A stretch of DNA of 64,000 nucleotides from NCBI GenBank assembly GCA_021325375.1, contig JAJPHG010000024.1, positions 186,001 through 250,000 on the forward strand. The letters run 5' to 3'. This document shows, in pieces, positions 16,422 to 25,038 of the stretch (the stretch's first letter is position 1; the number at the start of each line of letters is the position of its first letter). The notes below the pieces were generated by a model. It saw nothing but the letters and a program-made list of their open reading frames with translations. It was not told the DNA's origin and did not search any database. Origin of the DNA: Alphaproteobacteria bacterium. Its GTDB lineage: Bacteria; Pseudomonadota; Alphaproteobacteria; Micropepsales; Micropepsaceae. A program made the position numbers and the translations under genes.

Positions 16422-18359
16422 TTATTGTATACGATTTAGCTCCGCCCGCTCGCCCGATGTCAGATCGAGCCCCGACGCAATCGCAAATTGTTTCTTCGCG
16501 TCCTCCCTGCGTCCCGACCACATCAGCGCCTCGCCCCATTTGAGATGCAGGCGCCCCCAGCTCGGCGCGTATTTGCTTGCTTCCTCGAACTTCGCGAGCG
16601 CGAGGTCGGAGCGGCTCTTCAGGATCAGCGCCACACCCCAGCCCTCCAGCGGATCGGCGAAATGCGGGCCCTTGGCATGCGCGCTCTCGAACTTCGCGAT
16701 GGCGCCGTCGAGATCGCCCTTCGCAAGAAGCATCCTGCCCCATTCAGCATCCGCAAACGGGATATGCGACGTACGCGCGGAGACCGTCGCGAACCAGCGC
16801 GCGGCGCCGTTCCAATCGTGCTTCAGCGCAGCGATGTCGCCGCGGACGCGCACGCAGAGATCGCAATCGAGCGGCGTCGTCGCAATGAGCCTCTCGCCGC
16901 CGGCGACATCGCCGAGCCGGGCCTTGGCAAGCGCGAGAAACGGCAGCCAGTCCCGCGGCAGGATCGTATCGTTGTCGTAGCTCGCATAGGCTTTGCGCTG
17001 CTGCGCTTCGCAGGACGGCTCCAGCGCCGTCACGGCGCGGTCGTTCTCCAGGGACGACTCGATCAGAACACCGGCGCAGGCAAGGTCGGCGCGCAGTTGC
17101 ACCTCCGCGGGCGCCGGCCGCAAGTATGCCAGATTGGCGTGCGCGCGCCGGGCGTCATGTGCGAAAGCCGCCGCTTCCGCCGCAGCGATCCAGAAATAGC
17201 GCACGTCGTCGACCACGGCTGGAAGCTGCTTGCCGGTCTCGCTGATCCGGGCCATCTGCGTGAAGTCGCCCTGGTATTGCGCGATCAGTGCGAGATTTTC
17301 CGTGTGATAAAAGTCGATCGTCAATCCCGTGACACCCGGATCCGGCGATTGGATGAGCCGCTCCATGGTCTCAGCATCGCCGAGCGCCTGCTCCTCGTAT
17401 TCGAGATTGGACTCGTTTCCGGAAAGATCGAGGAATGCGACCGGAAGGCGCGGATTGGCCTCGAGCGCGCGGTGGAAATAATCCTGGGACGCCCGCAAAT
17501 TGCTCTGGTTGTAGCGTTCGATATTGCCAAGCCCGATATCGGCCCAGGAGCGCTCCAGCGGGCTCGGATCGGCCGCGAGCCGGTGGAAGATCGGGATGGC
17601 GCCGGTCCAGGTCGCCTTCTGGCCGCTGAGGTCGAACATGAGATAAGTCGCGTAGCGGTAGGGCTGCGTGCGCTTGTAGATGCTCTCCGCCGCCTTCTGC
17701 AGCAGGCTGTCGAGATCGGTTTCCGCGCCGTGGAACGAGGCGCCGTCGCCGCCGCCGACGCGCGCGGTCACCGTCAGGCCCGTGGCATCGCGGAACACCT
17801 CGCCGTTGATATGCGTCTCGTGCCCGAGCCAGGCGGCGAGATAGCGCTTGAACTCGCCGATGGAGATGCCGGTGTTGGGAATCTCGACCTTGATGTCGTT
17901 GCCCCAATTGTTGGTGTAGGACGTCGGCGGTCGCGCCGAGTCCGTCGCCGCCTGCAACGCCGAGAGCTTGTCGAGCAGCTGGCTCGCAACCGTCTGCCCG
18001 GTCAGCCCGCGCGCCGCCATGTCGGGCGGCACCTGGAACGCCTCGATCACCAGCCCGTCGTCATGCGCGGCGTTCCAGATCGCGGCGGCGATGAACACCG
18101 CGACGGCGAGCACGATGAAGGCGATGGCGACCTCGAAGGCGACCTTCATCACCGCGCTCGCATTGGCGAAGCGCAGCGACCAGCGGCGCAGCGCGTCGTC
18201 GCGCTTGAGGTCCTCGATCTGCAGATCGGCGAGCGCGATCTGGCGCTCGATCAGCGCGTCGACCCTGGGATTGTCCGACACCCGGCCCAGCGCCGCCGCC
18301 AGCAGCGCCGCGCTCGCATCGCCTTTGGCGCGACCTGATTGGTGGTCTTCTTCAGTCAT
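16422..18359 (-). CDS. TPR membrane protein, third of three paralogues
   Basis: A 645-residue protein. Residues about 35-70 are charged and helical, followed by one membrane segment (VMKVAFEVAIAFIVLAVAVFIAAAIW). Next is a conserved extracytoplasmic region beginning LVIEAFQVPPDMAARGLTGQ and continuing through NNWGNDIKVEIPNTG and QPYRYATYL. The rest is TPR-like helices, ending with a well-conserved block (FADPLEGWGVALILKSRSDLALAKFEEASKYAPSWGRLHLKWGEAL). A CxxC pair occurs in TPLDCDLCVRVRG. Function is unknown. ATG 18359 overlaps the end of the middle paralogue by 8 nt. It is last of the three-gene operon. Confidence 0.82.
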   Translation of the reverse strand: MTEEDHQSGRAKGDASAALLAAALGRVSDNPRVDALIERQIALADLQIEDLKRDDALRRWSLRFANASAVMKVAFEVAIAFIVLAVAVFIAAAIWNAAHDDGLVIEAFQVPPDMAARGLTGQTVASQLLDKLSALQAATDSARPPTSYTNNWGNDIKVEIPNTGISIGEFKRYLAAWLGHETHINGEVFRDATGLTVTARVGGGDGASFHGAETDLDSLLQKAAESIYKRTQPYRYATYLMFDLSGQKATWTGAIPIFHRLAADPSPLERSWADIGLGNIERYNQSNLRASQDYFHRALEANPRLPVAFLDLSGNESNLEYEEQALGDAETMERLIQSPDPGVTGLTIDFYHTENLALIAQYQGDFTQMARISETGKQLPAVVDDVRYFWIAAAEAAAFAHDARRAHANLAYLRPAPAEVQLRADLACAGVLIESSLENDRAVTALEPSCEAQQRKAYASYDNDTILPRDWLPFLALAKARLGDVAGGERLIATTPLDCDLCVRVRGDIAALKHDWNGAARWFATVSARTSHIPFADAEWGRMLLAKGDLDGAIAKFESAHAKGPHFADPLEGWGVALILKSRSDLALAKFEEASKYAPSWGRLHLKWGEALMWSGRREDAKKQFAIASGLDLTSGERAELNRIQ

Positions 18360-20238
18360 GCAGCGACCTCGCGAGCGCGAATTGCTTCGCCGCATCGTCC
18401 TTCTTGCCGAGATAAGACAGCGCCTCGCCCCATTTGCGATGCAGACGCCCCCAGTTCGGTGCGTATTTCGCCGCCTCCTCGAACTTCGCGAGCGCGAGGT
18501 CGGAGCGGTTCTTGGCGACCAGAGCCTCGCCCCACATCTCCAGCGGATCGGCGAAGTGCGGGCCCTTCGCGTGCGCGATCTCGAACTTGGCGATGGCGCC
18601 GTCGAGATCGCCTTTCGCCAGCAGCATCGCGCCCCAATCGGCATAGGCAAAGGGGATCGACGGTGCCGCCGCCGCCGCGCGCGCGAACCAGTACGCCGCG
18701 CCGTTCCAGTTCTTCTCGAGCGAATCCATCTGTCCGCGCACCCGCAGGCAGAGGTAGCAATCGAGCGGTGTCTTTGCGATTTCGCGCCTCGCGGCGGCCA
18801 TGTCGCCGCATTTCGCCTCCGCGAGCGCCAGCCACGGCCAGACCTGCGCCGGAAGAAACGTTTGCTCGGCCAAGCTTTCCTCCCGCGGCGCCAGGGCTGC
18901 TTCGATGTCCGCGCGTGCCGATTTCCAGTCCCCCACCGCCGCGAACTGCTCGAACTGCGCGAACCGGAAATTCGGGAGCTGCCAGCCATACCCGAAGACG
19001 GCGTGCGCAACCTGGTTCACGTCGCGGTTCGCTTCCAGGAGCTGACGCGAGCGCGCGACGTCGTGGCCGACGGCAGCGTCTGCCGCCCCCATGATGTGCG
19101 CAACCGAACGCGACCCTTCGAAATCCGCGGCACGGGTAAGCTGCTCGTAGGCCGCAACGGCTCTGGGGAAATCTCCAACCTCTTCGGCGATATCGGCATC
19201 CGACTGGACACCGATCGCGGCGGCGGCGCGCGGGATGACGAGCGTCGCGCCGCGACCGTTCAACGCGCGTTGTGTCGCCCGCGACATCTCAAGCTCGCGT
19301 TCGTCATGCCCCGCCCAGGCTTCGAAATCGGCAAGATTGTTCAGGGCGAGCGGAAGATCGGGGGCAAGCGCGACCGCCTCGCGCGCCCGGTGCATGGCTT
19401 CCGCGCCCGTCGCGGAAAAAGACCATAACGTATAGGCCCAGGGCTTTTCGCTGTCCGGTCCGTCGGTCGTGAGATTGCGCAGGATCTTCTCTTCCTCCGC
19501 GCCGCGCCCGTGAATCGTCAGATAGACCGCATAGCGGTATGGCTGCGTCTGACCATAGACGCCCTCGGCCGCGCGCATGAGAAGCCGGCCCAGATCGCGA
19601 TCGCGCCCTTCGAACTCCATGCTGGAATTGCCGTTCGTCCGGATCGTGAGCGCGATGCCGTTTTCCGTGTGCCACACCTCGCCGGAGATATGCGTCTGAT
19701 GGCCGAGCCAGCCCGCGAGATAGCGATACGCCTCGCCGATCGAGACGCCGGTATTGGGGATCTCGACCTTGATCTCGTTGCCCCAGTCGCTGGCATAGGT
19801 GCCGGGCGCGCGGCTGGAATCGGTCTGTGCCTGCAGCTGCGCCAGCCGGTCGAGAAACTGGTTCGCGACGACGTCGCCGCCCATTCCGCGCTGCGCGATA
19901 TCCGCCGGTACCCGGAACGCATCGATCACGACACTGTCGTCATGGGCCGCGGACCAGATCGCCGCGGCGATCATGACGATGACGGCGAGCGCTATCAGCG
20001 CGGCCGTCACTTCGAACATCACCTTGATCACGTCGCTGACGTGGTGCACGCGCAAAGACCAGTGCCGCAACCGGTCCTCGCGCTCCAGATCGGCGATCTG
20101 CAATTCGGCGAGCCTGTTTTGCTTGCGCAGATATTCGCGAGCCTCTTGCGATGCGCCCGCGCCGCTCAGCGCGACATGGACCGCCGCGTCGGCGCGCCCG
20201 GACGGCTTCGCGCCGCCGTCTACATCGTCATCCGCCAT
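18352..20238 (-). CDS. TPR membrane protein, second of three paralogues
   Basis: A 628-residue protein with the same plan as its neighbours. A basic/acidic helical N-terminus carries EAREYLRKQNRLAELQIADLERED. One membrane segment follows (VMFEVTAALIALAVIVMIAAAIW), then VVIDAFRVPADIAQRGMGGD, the WGNEIKVEIPNTG block and C-terminal TPR-like repeats. The CxxC appears as TPLDCYLCLRVRG. The C-terminal 120 residues are the most conserved part among the three. It overlaps the first paralogue by 11 nt and the third by 8 nt, so all three should be made together. Confidence 0.82.
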   Translation of the reverse strand: MADDDVDGGAKPSGRADAAVHVALSGAGASQEAREYLRKQNRLAELQIADLEREDRLRHWSLRVHHVSDVIKVMFEVTAALIALAVIVMIAAAIWSAAHDDSVVIDAFRVPADIAQRGMGGDVVANQFLDRLAQLQAQTDSSRAPGTYASDWGNEIKVEIPNTGVSIGEAYRYLAGWLGHQTHISGEVWHTENGIALTIRTNGNSSMEFEGRDRDLGRLLMRAAEGVYGQTQPYRYAVYLTIHGRGAEEEKILRNLTTDGPDSEKPWAYTLWSFSATGAEAMHRAREAVALAPDLPLALNNLADFEAWAGHDERELEMSRATQRALNGRGATLVIPRAAAAIGVQSDADIAEEVGDFPRAVAAYEQLTRAADFEGSRSVAHIMGAADAAVGHDVARSRQLLEANRDVNQVAHAVFGYGWQLPNFRFAQFEQFAAVGDWKSARADIEAALAPREESLAEQTFLPAQVWPWLALAEAKCGDMAAARREIAKTPLDCYLCLRVRGQMDSLEKNWNGAAYWFARAAAAAPSIPFAYADWGAMLLAKGDLDGAIAKFEIAHAKGPHFADPLEMWGEALVAKNRSDLALAKFEEAAKYAPNWGRLHRKWGEALSYLGKKDDAAKQFALARSLHD

Positions 20239-22129
20239 TCCCAGCCTTCATGCGCATGACCTCAAGCTTCTCAGATGGCGCGAGATCGAGCTGCGATGCA
20301 ACATCGAACTGCCTGCGGGCTTCGTCCTTGTGTCCCGACCACAACAGCGCCTCGCCCCATTTGAGATGCAGGCGGCCCCAGTTCGGCGCGTATTTCGCCG
20401 CCTCCTCGAACTTCGCCAGCGCCAGGTCGGTGCGATGGTCGAGCATCAAGGCCTCGCCCCACATCTCCAGGGGATCGGCGAAATGCGGGCCTTTCCCGTG
20501 CGCGATCTCGAACTTCGCGATCGCGGCCTTGGCGTCGCCCCGGCGCAGCTTCATGCGTCCCCAATCCGTCCACACGAAGGGCGGCGACGGCGCGTCCTTG
20601 GCGGCGCGCGCGAACCAGTAATCGGCGCCGCCCCAATTGCGGTCCATCATGTCGAGGATGCCGCGCTCGCGCAGGCAGATGGTGCAGTCGAGCGGCGATT
20701 TGTCGGCGAGCGCATGCGCGCCTTTCAGGTCGCCCGTCATCGCCAGCGCCTGGGCGAAGATCGGCCAGAGCTGGCGTTCCTCCGCGACGGCGCCGGCCGC
20801 TCCCTGGCTCTTGAAGAACGCCTCGAACTCGGCTTTGAGCGCGATGATGGGCCGCGGATTTCCGAGCAGCAGCTCGGCGAAGGAGTGGTTGCCCGCGCGT
20901 TGCACCAGGATGCCCGGATTCGACGTCGGCGGCAGCCGCGCATAAGCACCGCGCATGCCCGCGCCGTCGTGAAGGAAAGCCCGTGTCACCAGGTCGTTGC
21001 TGCGGTTGCTCTCGACCTGACCGAGGAACTCGGGCAAGGCCTGCAGCCCGCGGTTGGCCTGCGCCTGCGCCATGAAGTCCCCGAGCGAGCCGGCGAGCTG
21101 GTTCTGCGCCGCGAACACGCCGTGCCGCCAGGCGAGCTCGCCGATGTCGGGATCGCGCGGGCCTTTCATGTGCTCGGCGATCTTCGTCGCCATCGCGAGC
21201 TCTTCCTCGTCGCGCTGGAGCTGATTGTCGATGCCGTACACGTTGATCAGCGCCATGACGAAGCCCGGCTTGATCGCGAGCGCGTTGTCGAGCGCGGCGC
21301 GCGCGCTCGTGAAATCGGCCCTGCTTGTGTAGATGTTCTCGAGCCCGACATAGGCCCACGCGCGGTCCTGGTCCGAGCCCGTCGCGATCAGGCTCTCATA
21401 GGCCGCCTGCGCCTCCTTGCTGCGGCCGGCATTGGCGAGATAGACGGCGTAGCGATAAGGCTGGGTGGCGCGATAGACGGACTCGGCCGCCTTCTGGATC
21501 AGCTTGTCGAGATCGGCGTCGGAGCCGGTGAAGGTCGGGCTGGTGGCGCTGCCCGCGCGCGCGGTGACGGCGACGCCGCCCGCGGTGCGCCAGATCTCGC
21601 CGCTGATGCGCGTCTGATGGCCGAGCCAGGTGTGCAGCAGACGCACGAACTCGCCGATCGAGACGCCGGTGTCGGGGATCTGCACCTTGATGTCGCTGCC
21701 CCAATTGTTGGCGTAGCTCGAGGGCGCGCGGTTGGACAGGGTCGCCCCTTGCAGCATCTGCAGCCTGTCGAGCAGGCGCGCCGCGACGACGTCGCCGGTC
21801 AGGCCGCGCCCTGCGAGATCGGGCGGCACCGCGAAGGATTCGACGACGAGGCCGTTATCGGTCGCGGCACTCCACAGCGCGGCGCCGAACGCGATCGCGG
21901 CGATGGTGATGACGGCGGCGACCGCGAGCTCGAGCGAAAGCTTGAACATCGCGCTCGTATGCTCGAGCTTGAGCATGCGCCTTCGCGTGAGGTTCTCTTC
22001 CTCGATCTGATCGCTTTGCAGGCGCGCCAGCCGGGTCTGCTCGCGCAGATATTCGCGCGCCTCTTCGCTGGAGGCGCTCATGGCCAGATGGGCCGCCGCC
22101 TCGCCGCCTGCAATCTCACGCTCTTCCAT
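20228..22129 (-). CDS. TPR membrane protein, first of three paralogues
   Basis: A 633-residue protein. EEAREYLREQTRLARLQSDQIEEEN is a likely coiled coil, followed by a membrane segment (FKLSLELAVAAVITIAAIAFGAALW). The extracytoplasmic part begins LVVESFAVPPDLAGRGLTGD, then NNWGSDIKVQIPDTG, and QPYRYAVYL leads into TPR-like helices. The CxxC is in SPLDCTICLRERG. ATG 22129 (MEEREIAGG) is chosen over a start six codons upstream because AT-rich promoter-like DNA lies just before. The operon faces away from the sulfite reductase cluster. No enzyme motif is visible; a sensory or assembly role is speculation. Confidence 0.82.
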   Translation of the reverse strand: MEEREIAGGEAAAHLAMSASSEEAREYLREQTRLARLQSDQIEEENLTRRRMLKLEHTSAMFKLSLELAVAAVITIAAIAFGAALWSAATDNGLVVESFAVPPDLAGRGLTGDVVAARLLDRLQMLQGATLSNRAPSSYANNWGSDIKVQIPDTGVSIGEFVRLLHTWLGHQTRISGEIWRTAGGVAVTARAGSATSPTFTGSDADLDKLIQKAAESVYRATQPYRYAVYLANAGRSKEAQAAYESLIATGSDQDRAWAYVGLENIYTSRADFTSARAALDNALAIKPGFVMALINVYGIDNQLQRDEEELAMATKIAEHMKGPRDPDIGELAWRHGVFAAQNQLAGSLGDFMAQAQANRGLQALPEFLGQVESNRSNDLVTRAFLHDGAGMRGAYARLPPTSNPGILVQRAGNHSFAELLLGNPRPIIALKAEFEAFFKSQGAAGAVAEERQLWPIFAQALAMTGDLKGAHALADKSPLDCTICLRERGILDMMDRNWGGADYWFARAAKDAPSPPFVWTDWGRMKLRRGDAKAAIAKFEIAHGKGPHFADPLEMWGEALMLDHRTDLALAKFEEAAKYAPNWGRLHLKWGEALLWSGHKDEARRQFDVASQLDLAPSEKLEVMRMKAGNGG

Positions 22130-22147
22130 GAGCCCCCCGGGCACCAC

Positions 22148-22298
22148 CGCATCACTTATATATGCATCGCGCAGGATCGGGAGATTCCCAGGGAAAGGCC
22201 AGTTTTTATTCCACTTTCGTAATCTGTATTAAAAATAAAACAACAAGAGTTTTTTGTGGTGCCTTGAATTCGAGCCCTGGAAGTGTGAGCTATCAGCC
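22148..22298. promoter_or_regulatory. AT-rich divergent promoter region
   Basis: About 150 bp between the TPR operon (-) and the DUF2849 gene (+). It contains a markedly AT-rich stretch (AATCTGTATTAAAAATAAAA at about 22219) in otherwise GC-rich DNA. Both operons start here, so it should hold two promoters and perhaps a regulator site for the sulfur genes. I see no clear operator palindrome. Confidence 0.5.
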
Positions 22299-22730
22299 AT
22301 GGCCGCGCCCGCTCCCCAGATGCTCACCGCCAACCGCCTGAAGGACGGCGCGGTGATCTATTGGAAACAGGGCGCGTGGGTCGAGGCGCTGGCCGAGGGT
22401 GAGGTTTTGCCCGATGCCGCCGCCGCCGACGCGGCGCTTGCCGCGGCCCAGGCCTTCGTCGCGGACAACAGCGTGGTGGGAGTCTATCTCTTCGACCTGC
22501 GCGCCGACGGCAGCCCGGTGAAGGAGCGCGAGATCATCCGGGCGGCGGGACCGTCGGTGAGAGAGGATCTCGGCAAGCAGGCCAACCCTCCCCTTGAGGG
22601 AGGGTCGAAAAATCCGCAGGATTTTTCGGGGAGGGGTAAAGCGCCGCACCCCGCCCCGAAATCTGCTGCGCAGATTTCGACCCTCCCTCAAGGGGAGGGT
22701 CAAATGGACGAACCCGATGTATCGATATGA
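22299..22730 (+). CDS. DUF2849 protein of the sulfite reductase cluster, tail extended by a repeat
   Basis: The first 95 or so residues (LTANRLKDGAVIYWKQGAWVEAL to EREIIRAAGPSVREDLGKQ) are a DUF2849 domain, typically found next to cysI in alphaproteobacteria. The domain is small and of unknown function, perhaps an electron-transfer or assembly partner. From about residue 97 the frame runs through the perfect inverted repeat at 22585-22700, adding some 45 residues (PPLEGGSKNPQDFSG and so on) that are not part of the family. ATG 22299 gives the expected domain start. Its stop lies 14 nt beyond the cysI start, so translation may be coupled. Confidence 0.8.
   Translation: MAAPAPQMLTANRLKDGAVIYWKQGAWVEALAEGEVLPDAAAADAALAAAQAFVADNSVVGVYLFDLRADGSPVKEREIIRAAGPSVREDLGKQANPPLEGGSKNPQDFSGRGKAPHPAPKSAAQISTLPQGEGQMDEPDVSI
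22585..22700. repeat. Perfect inverted repeat inside the DUF2849 reading frame
   Basis: The 21-bp arm at 22585-22605 (ACCCTCCCCTTGAGGGAGGG followed by T) is the exact reverse complement of 22680-22700. Two smaller hairpins lie between: AAAAATCC...GGATTTTT and GAAATCTGC...GCAGATTTC. The unit is 116 bp. It lies between the DUF2849 domain and cysI and is translated in frame. Confidence 0.85.
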
Positions 22731-24372
22731 CGAATTCGACGCGCGGTTCGTCGCCGAGCGCGTCGAGCAGTTCCGCGGCCAGGTTGCGCGCCGGCTTTCG
22801 GGCGAGCTGACCGAGGACCAGTTCAAGCCGCTTCGGCTGATGAACGGGCTCTATCTGCAGCTCCATGCCTACATGCTGCGCATAGCGGTGCCTTACGGGA
22901 CGCTGGACGCGCGGCAGCTGCGCATGCTCGCCCACATCGCGCGCAAATACGACAAGGGCTACGGCCACTTCACCACGCGGCAGAACATCCAGTTCAACTG
23001 GCCGCGGCTCGTCGACGTGCCCGATATCCTTGCCGAGCTCGCTAGCGTCGAGATGCACGCGATCCAGACGAGCGGCAACTGCATCCGCAACGTCACCGCC
23101 GATCACTTCGCGGGCGCGGCGGCGGACGAGATCGAGGATCCGCGCCCCGTCGCCGAGATCGTCCGCCAATGGTCGTCGCTGCATCCCGAGTTCTCGTTCC
23201 TGCCGCGCAAGTTCAAGATCGCGGTGTCGGGCAGCGCGCACGATCGCGCCGCGCTCAAGTTCCACGACATGGCCATCGAGATCGTGCGCAACGAGGCGGG
23301 TGAGACCGGCTACAAGGTGCTCGTCGGCGGCGGCATGGGGCGCACGCCCTATCTGGGCTACACGATCGGCGAATTCGTGGCGAAACAGGACATCCTCGCC
23401 TTCCTCGAAAGCGTGATGCGCGTCTACAACGAGGAAGGGCGCCGCGACAATCTCTACAAGTCGCGCATCAAGATCCTGGCCAACGCGCTCGGCCCCGAAG
23501 AGATGCGCCGCCGCGCGATGGTGGAGTTCGAGGAGATCCGCAAAGGTGGCACGCTCCAGCTGCCGCGCGCGGAGCTCGACCGCATCGACGCCTATTTCGC
23601 GCCGCCCGCCTTCGAGACGCTTTCCGACGAGATGCCCGCCGGCGACACAGCGTTCGCGGACTGGGTGAAGACGAACGTCTCCAGACACCGCGCGCCGGGC
23701 TACGCCATCGCGACGATCTCCTTGAAGCCCATCGGCGGCGTGCCGGGCGACGCGACGCACGCGCAGATGGACGCGCTCGCAGATTTGATGGATGCGCACG
23801 GCCTCGCCGAGATCCGCGTCAGCCACGAGCAGAACCTGGTCCTGCCGCATGTGAAGATGTGCGACCTGCCCCAGGTGCACGCGCGGCTGAAGGAGCTCGG
23901 CCTGGCCACACCCAACGCAGGGCTCGTCACCGACATCATCGCCTGCCCAGGTCTGGACTATTGCGACCTCGCCAATGCGCGCTCGATTCCCGTCGCGCAG
24001 GAGATCTCGGAGCGTTTCGCCGATCTCGGCCGCCAGCACGATATCGGCGAGCTCAAGATCAAGATCAGCGGCTGCATCAACGCCTGCGGCCATCATCATG
24101 CCGGACATATCGGCATCCTGGGCGTCGACAAGAAGGGCGTGGAGTTCTACCAGCTCCAGCTCGGCGGCTCGGGCGCGCAGGATGCGAGCATCGGCGAGAT
24201 CCTCGGCCCCGCCTTCGGCCGCGACGAGATCGTGGACGCGGTCGAGCGCGTAATCGGCACTTATCTCGACTTGCGCGAACCGGGCGAGCGCTTCCTGGAC
24301 ACCTATCGCCGCGTCGGCATCGTCCCCTTCAAGAACGTCGCATACGGGCAGGACCTCCATGCCGCTTATTAA
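22717..24372 (+). CDS. cysI: Sulfite/nitrite reductase hemoprotein subunit
   Basis: A 551-residue siroheme [4Fe-4S] reductase that makes sulfide from sulfite (six electrons) in the cytoplasm. The four cluster Cys are visible: Cys410 and Cys416 (CPGLDYC), Cys453 and Cys457 (SGCINAC). TTRQNIQFNW (86-95) and the duplicated ferredoxin-like half (HEQNLVLPHVK) bind siroheme and substrate. ATG 22717 (MYRYDEFDARFV) matches family starts; the frame further upstream is repeat DNA. The DUF2849 and DUF934 neighbours make sulfite rather than nitrite the likely substrate. It overlaps DUF934 by 14 nt. Confidence 0.92.
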   Translation: MYRYDEFDARFVAERVEQFRGQVARRLSGELTEDQFKPLRLMNGLYLQLHAYMLRIAVPYGTLDARQLRMLAHIARKYDKGYGHFTTRQNIQFNWPRLVDVPDILAELASVEMHAIQTSGNCIRNVTADHFAGAAADEIEDPRPVAEIVRQWSSLHPEFSFLPRKFKIAVSGSAHDRAALKFHDMAIEIVRNEAGETGYKVLVGGGMGRTPYLGYTIGEFVAKQDILAFLESVMRVYNEEGRRDNLYKSRIKILANALGPEEMRRRAMVEFEEIRKGGTLQLPRAELDRIDAYFAPPAFETLSDEMPAGDTAFADWVKTNVSRHRAPGYAIATISLKPIGGVPGDATHAQMDALADLMDAHGLAEIRVSHEQNLVLPHVKMCDLPQVHARLKELGLATPNAGLVTDIIACPGLDYCDLANARSIPVAQEISERFADLGRQHDIGELKIKISGCINACGHHHAGHIGILGVDKKGVEFYQLQLGGSGAQDASIGEILGPAFGRDEIVDAVERVIGTYLDLREPGERFLDTYRRVGIVPFKNVAYGQDLHAAY

Positions 24373-24847
24373 GGGAGGACAGTTCATAGAAGACCCGTTC
24401 TTCTTCGTCCCCGACGGCAAGGCGTTCCCGGACGAGAAAGGCGTCATCGTCACGCTGGCGCGCTTCCAAGGCGAGAAGGAGAACCTCTTCGCGCACCGCG
24501 CGCTGGTCGGCGTCAGGCTGGCGTCGAACGAGAATCCCGCGGTGCTCAAATCCGATCTCGCGCGGCTGGCCGCGGTCGCGCTCGAGTTCCCGAAATTCCG
24601 CGACGGGCGCGCATTCTCCTGGGCCCGCATGCTGCGCACGCGGTTCGGCTACACGCGCGAGATCCGCGCGGTCGGCGATTTCCTGCCCGACCAGCTCGCG
24701 TTCATGGCGCGCGTGGGCTTCGACGCGTTCGAGGTGCGCCAGGATTTCACGCTCGATCAATTCCACCGCGCCATGACCGAGATCAGCGCGCCGTATCAGC
24801 CATCGGCGGATGGAAGAAAGACGATCCGCGATTTGCGTGCACGCTGA
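24359..24847 (+). CDS. DUF934 protein linked to sulfite reduction
   Basis: A 162-residue protein. FVPDGKAFPDEKGVIVTLARF, then ALVGVRLASNENPAVLKSDLARLAAVALEFPKFRDGRAFSWARMLRTRFGYTREIRAVGDFLPDQLAFMARVGFDAFEVR, is the DUF934 pattern. The family nearly always follows cysI and is thought to help sulfite reduction, but its chemistry is not established. It overlaps the 3' end of cysI by 14 nt. The usual next gene, cysH, is not present here. The minus-strand frame across it is a shadow. Confidence 0.85.
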   Translation: MPLIKGGQFIEDPFFFVPDGKAFPDEKGVIVTLARFQGEKENLFAHRALVGVRLASNENPAVLKSDLARLAAVALEFPKFRDGRAFSWARMLRTRFGYTREIRAVGDFLPDQLAFMARVGFDAFEVRQDFTLDQFHRAMTEISAPYQPSADGRKTIRDLRAR

Positions 24848-24985
24848 GTGAGTCACGCTTCTCTGCAACTGTGACGTGAGCAACGGCGCCGCGGTGTAAT
24901 GCGCGCGTCACCAGCGCATCACGCGCGCACCACGCGGTTCACGTTTTCCGACCTATGCTTGTCGGGGATAGTCATTCTCACTAAC

Positions 24986-25035
24986 GTAGAATACGCCGTT
25001 GCGCGATCTTAAGTGGGGGACCACCAAGGAGAGCA
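24986..25035 (+). promoter_or_regulatory. Leader shared with the gene at 26565
   Basis: The 19-nt block GTAGAATACGCCGTTGCGC (24986-25004) matches 26509-26527 at 17 of 19 positions. After it, both leaders have GACCA followed by CAAGGAG as ribosome-binding site and an ATGCG start. The conservation between otherwise diverged leaders suggests a shared promoter or mRNA control element; TAGAAT could be a -10 box. Confidence 0.5.
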
Positions 25036-25038
25036 ATC

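Noticed and set aside
16488-22222. Long plus-strand ORFs across the TPR operon
   Set aside because: Composition typical of antisense frames in GC-rich DNA; the minus-strand products have membrane, motif and overlap evidence.
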